NCBI GenBank assembly: GCA_018898235.1
Contig: JAHIJU010000113.1
Coordinates: forward strand, 1 to 14,141
DNA length: 14,141 bases
DNA from: Actinomycetota bacterium
GTDB lineage: Bacteria > Actinomycetota > Actinomycetes > Actinomycetales > Cellulomonadaceae
Direction of reading: 5' to 3'
The stretch's first letter is position 1; each line of letters opens with the position of its first letter. A program made the position numbers and the translations under genes. Below are positions 13,362-14,141 of this stretch, one piece after another. Below the pieces are notes generated by a model, which worked only from the letters and a program-made list of their open reading frames with translations, was not told the origin of the DNA and did no database searches.

Positions 13362-13979
13362 ATGGCCCGGTTCTTCGACGTGCACCCGTCCGACCCTCAG
13401 CCGCGAGCGATCACGCAGGTGGTGGCCATGCTCCGAGCTGGGGCGGTGATCGCCTACCCCACCGACTCGATGTACGCGCTCGGCACCCGGATGGACGACC
13501 ACGAGGGCGCCTCGCGCATCCGGGCACTGCGCGGGGTCGACGACTCGCACCAGTTCACGCTCGTCTGCGCCGACTTCGCCCAGCTCGGGCAGCTCGTAAT
13601 GCTGAGCAACGCGGCGTTCCGGGCGATCAAGGCCGCGACGCCGGGCCCCTACACCTTCATCCTCCCGGCGACGCCCGAGGTGCCCCGGCGGCTGGCGCAC
13701 GCGAAGAAGCGCTCGGTCGGCGTCCGGATCACCGAGCACCCGGTGGCCCAGGCGATCCTGCGCGAGCTCGGCGAACCCCTGCTCTCGTCGTCCCTGCTCA
13801 TGCCCGGCGCCGACTGGCCCATGACCGAGGGATGGCAGATCAAGGAGGAGCTCGACGACCGGCTCGACGCCGTGGTCGACGGCGGCGACTGCGGCACCAC
13901 GCCGACGACGGTGGTCGACTGGACGGACGGCGAGCCGGTGGTGGTCCGGGTCGGCGCAGGCGACCCCGACCGGTTCTGA
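13362..13979 (+). CDS. yciO: YciO-family protein (Sua5/YciO/YrdC superfamily)
   Basis: This 205-residue protein closely follows E. coli YciO in length and order: MARFFDVHPSDPQPRAI at the start, GAVIAYPTDSMYALG (27-41) in the nucleotide/threonylcarbamate pocket, then RALRGVDDSHQFTLVC (57-72). TPGPYTFILPATPEVPRR (about 87-104) and VGVRITEHPVAQAIL (113-127) follow, then GEPLLSSSLLMPG (131-143) and GTTPTTVVDWTDGEPVVVR near the end. It shares the fold of threonylcarbamoyl-AMP synthase, which supplies tRNA t6A, but it is the short YciO branch, not the YrdC/TsaC or Sua5 branch, and its cellular role is not settled. ATG 13362 was chosen because a TANNNT element stands 7 nt before it and the E. coli protein starts at the equivalent residue. 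The frame is open upstream to 13296, but that part overlaps the repeats. Confidence 0.9.
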   Translation: MARFFDVHPSDPQPRAITQVVAMLRAGAVIAYPTDSMYALGTRMDDHEGASRIRALRGVDDSHQFTLVCADFAQLGQLVMLSNAAFRAIKAATPGPYTFILPATPEVPRRLAHAKKRSVGVRITEHPVAQAILRELGEPLLSSSLLMPGADWPMTEGWQIKEELDDRLDAVVDGGDCGTTPTTVVDWTDGEPVVVRVGAGDPDRF

Positions 13980-14014
13980 CCCACATCCCCTCGCGTCCCA
14001 GGCCGACCCGACGC

Positions 14015-14060
14015 GCCCAGGTCCGAGCCCGAGCCGACAAGCCCGAGCCCGGACCTGGGC
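14015..14060 (+). terminator. Inverted repeat downstream of yciO, candidate terminator
   Basis: GCCCAGGTCCG (14015-14025) and CGGACCTGGGC (14050-14060) form a perfect 11-bp stem with a 24-nt loop, 35 nt after the yciO stop. The loop itself contains AGCCCGAGCC twice. The long loop lowers confidence. Confidence 0.45.
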
Positions 14061-14113
14061 CGACGAGTCCGAGCCAGGGCCCAGGACGAGGACCACGCCC
14101 CAGTCCAGGCCGG

Positions 14114-14141
14114 CCCAGCCCCAGCCCCAGCCCCAGCCCCA
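14114..14141. repeat. CCCCAG hexamer repeat at the window edge
   Basis: About 4.5 tandem copies of CCCCAG run to the last base. The true length is cut off by the window edge. No gene is seen between the yciO stop and this repeat. Confidence 0.85.

Noticed and set aside
12926..13363. A 145-codon minus-strand frame containing DPVVARLW-type repeats and a Gly/Ala/Arg-rich remainder
   Set aside because: Most of it is the low-complexity tract, no ribosome site or family is seen, and the repeat portion is better described as DNA repeats. It is kept as an alternative under the repeat finding.

Overview
The window is very GC-rich, and nearly every codon ends in G or C. It carries Tat and lipobox signals, a leaderless-looking gene, a ferritin-VIT1 fusion, an EF-G2-type factor and an FKBP lipoprotein. 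Together these point to a high-GC Gram-positive bacterium (Actinomycetota). A Cellulomonas-like member of Micrococcales is a reasonable guess, but it is inference only. I call eleven protein-coding genes and no RNA genes, insertion sequences or CRISPR array. The window starts in a run of nine G and ends in a CCCCAG hexamer repeat, so both edges lie in low-complexity DNA.

Layout. Positions 1-2870 (+) hold a 14-TM drug-efflux type MFS transporter with a palindromic operator candidate, then a tight pair: a Tat/lipoprotein Rieske iron-sulfur protein and a four-helix membrane protein of unknown function. A small YtxH-like protein faces them on the minus strand (2933-3169). Positions 3362-8129 (-) form the most interesting block. 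A processive family 2 glycosyltransferase of the hyaluronan/chitin/NodC synthase type overlaps by 8 nt a membrane-anchored family 26 glycoside hydrolase, followed by UDP-glucose 6-dehydrogenase. A 350-nt gene-free region upstream (8130-8479) carries CRP-family-like dyads. Divergent from it is a ferritin-like/VIT1 iron or manganese transporter (8480-9607, +). Then come an FKBP lipoprotein with one degenerate and one canonical domain, a strong hairpin terminator, an EF-G-like GTPase, a 495-nt low-complexity and repeat region, and a YciO-type Sua5/YrdC protein.

How the genes work together. The dehydrogenase would make UDP-glucuronate, the glycosyltransferase would polymerise and extrude a beta-linked polysaccharide, and the tethered hydrolase would trim or release the chain outside the membrane. 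This resembles the hasA/hasB and type 3 pneumococcal capsule logic, with an added GH26 enzyme. The polymer is not known from sequence. The other genes look like independent housekeeping or stress functions.
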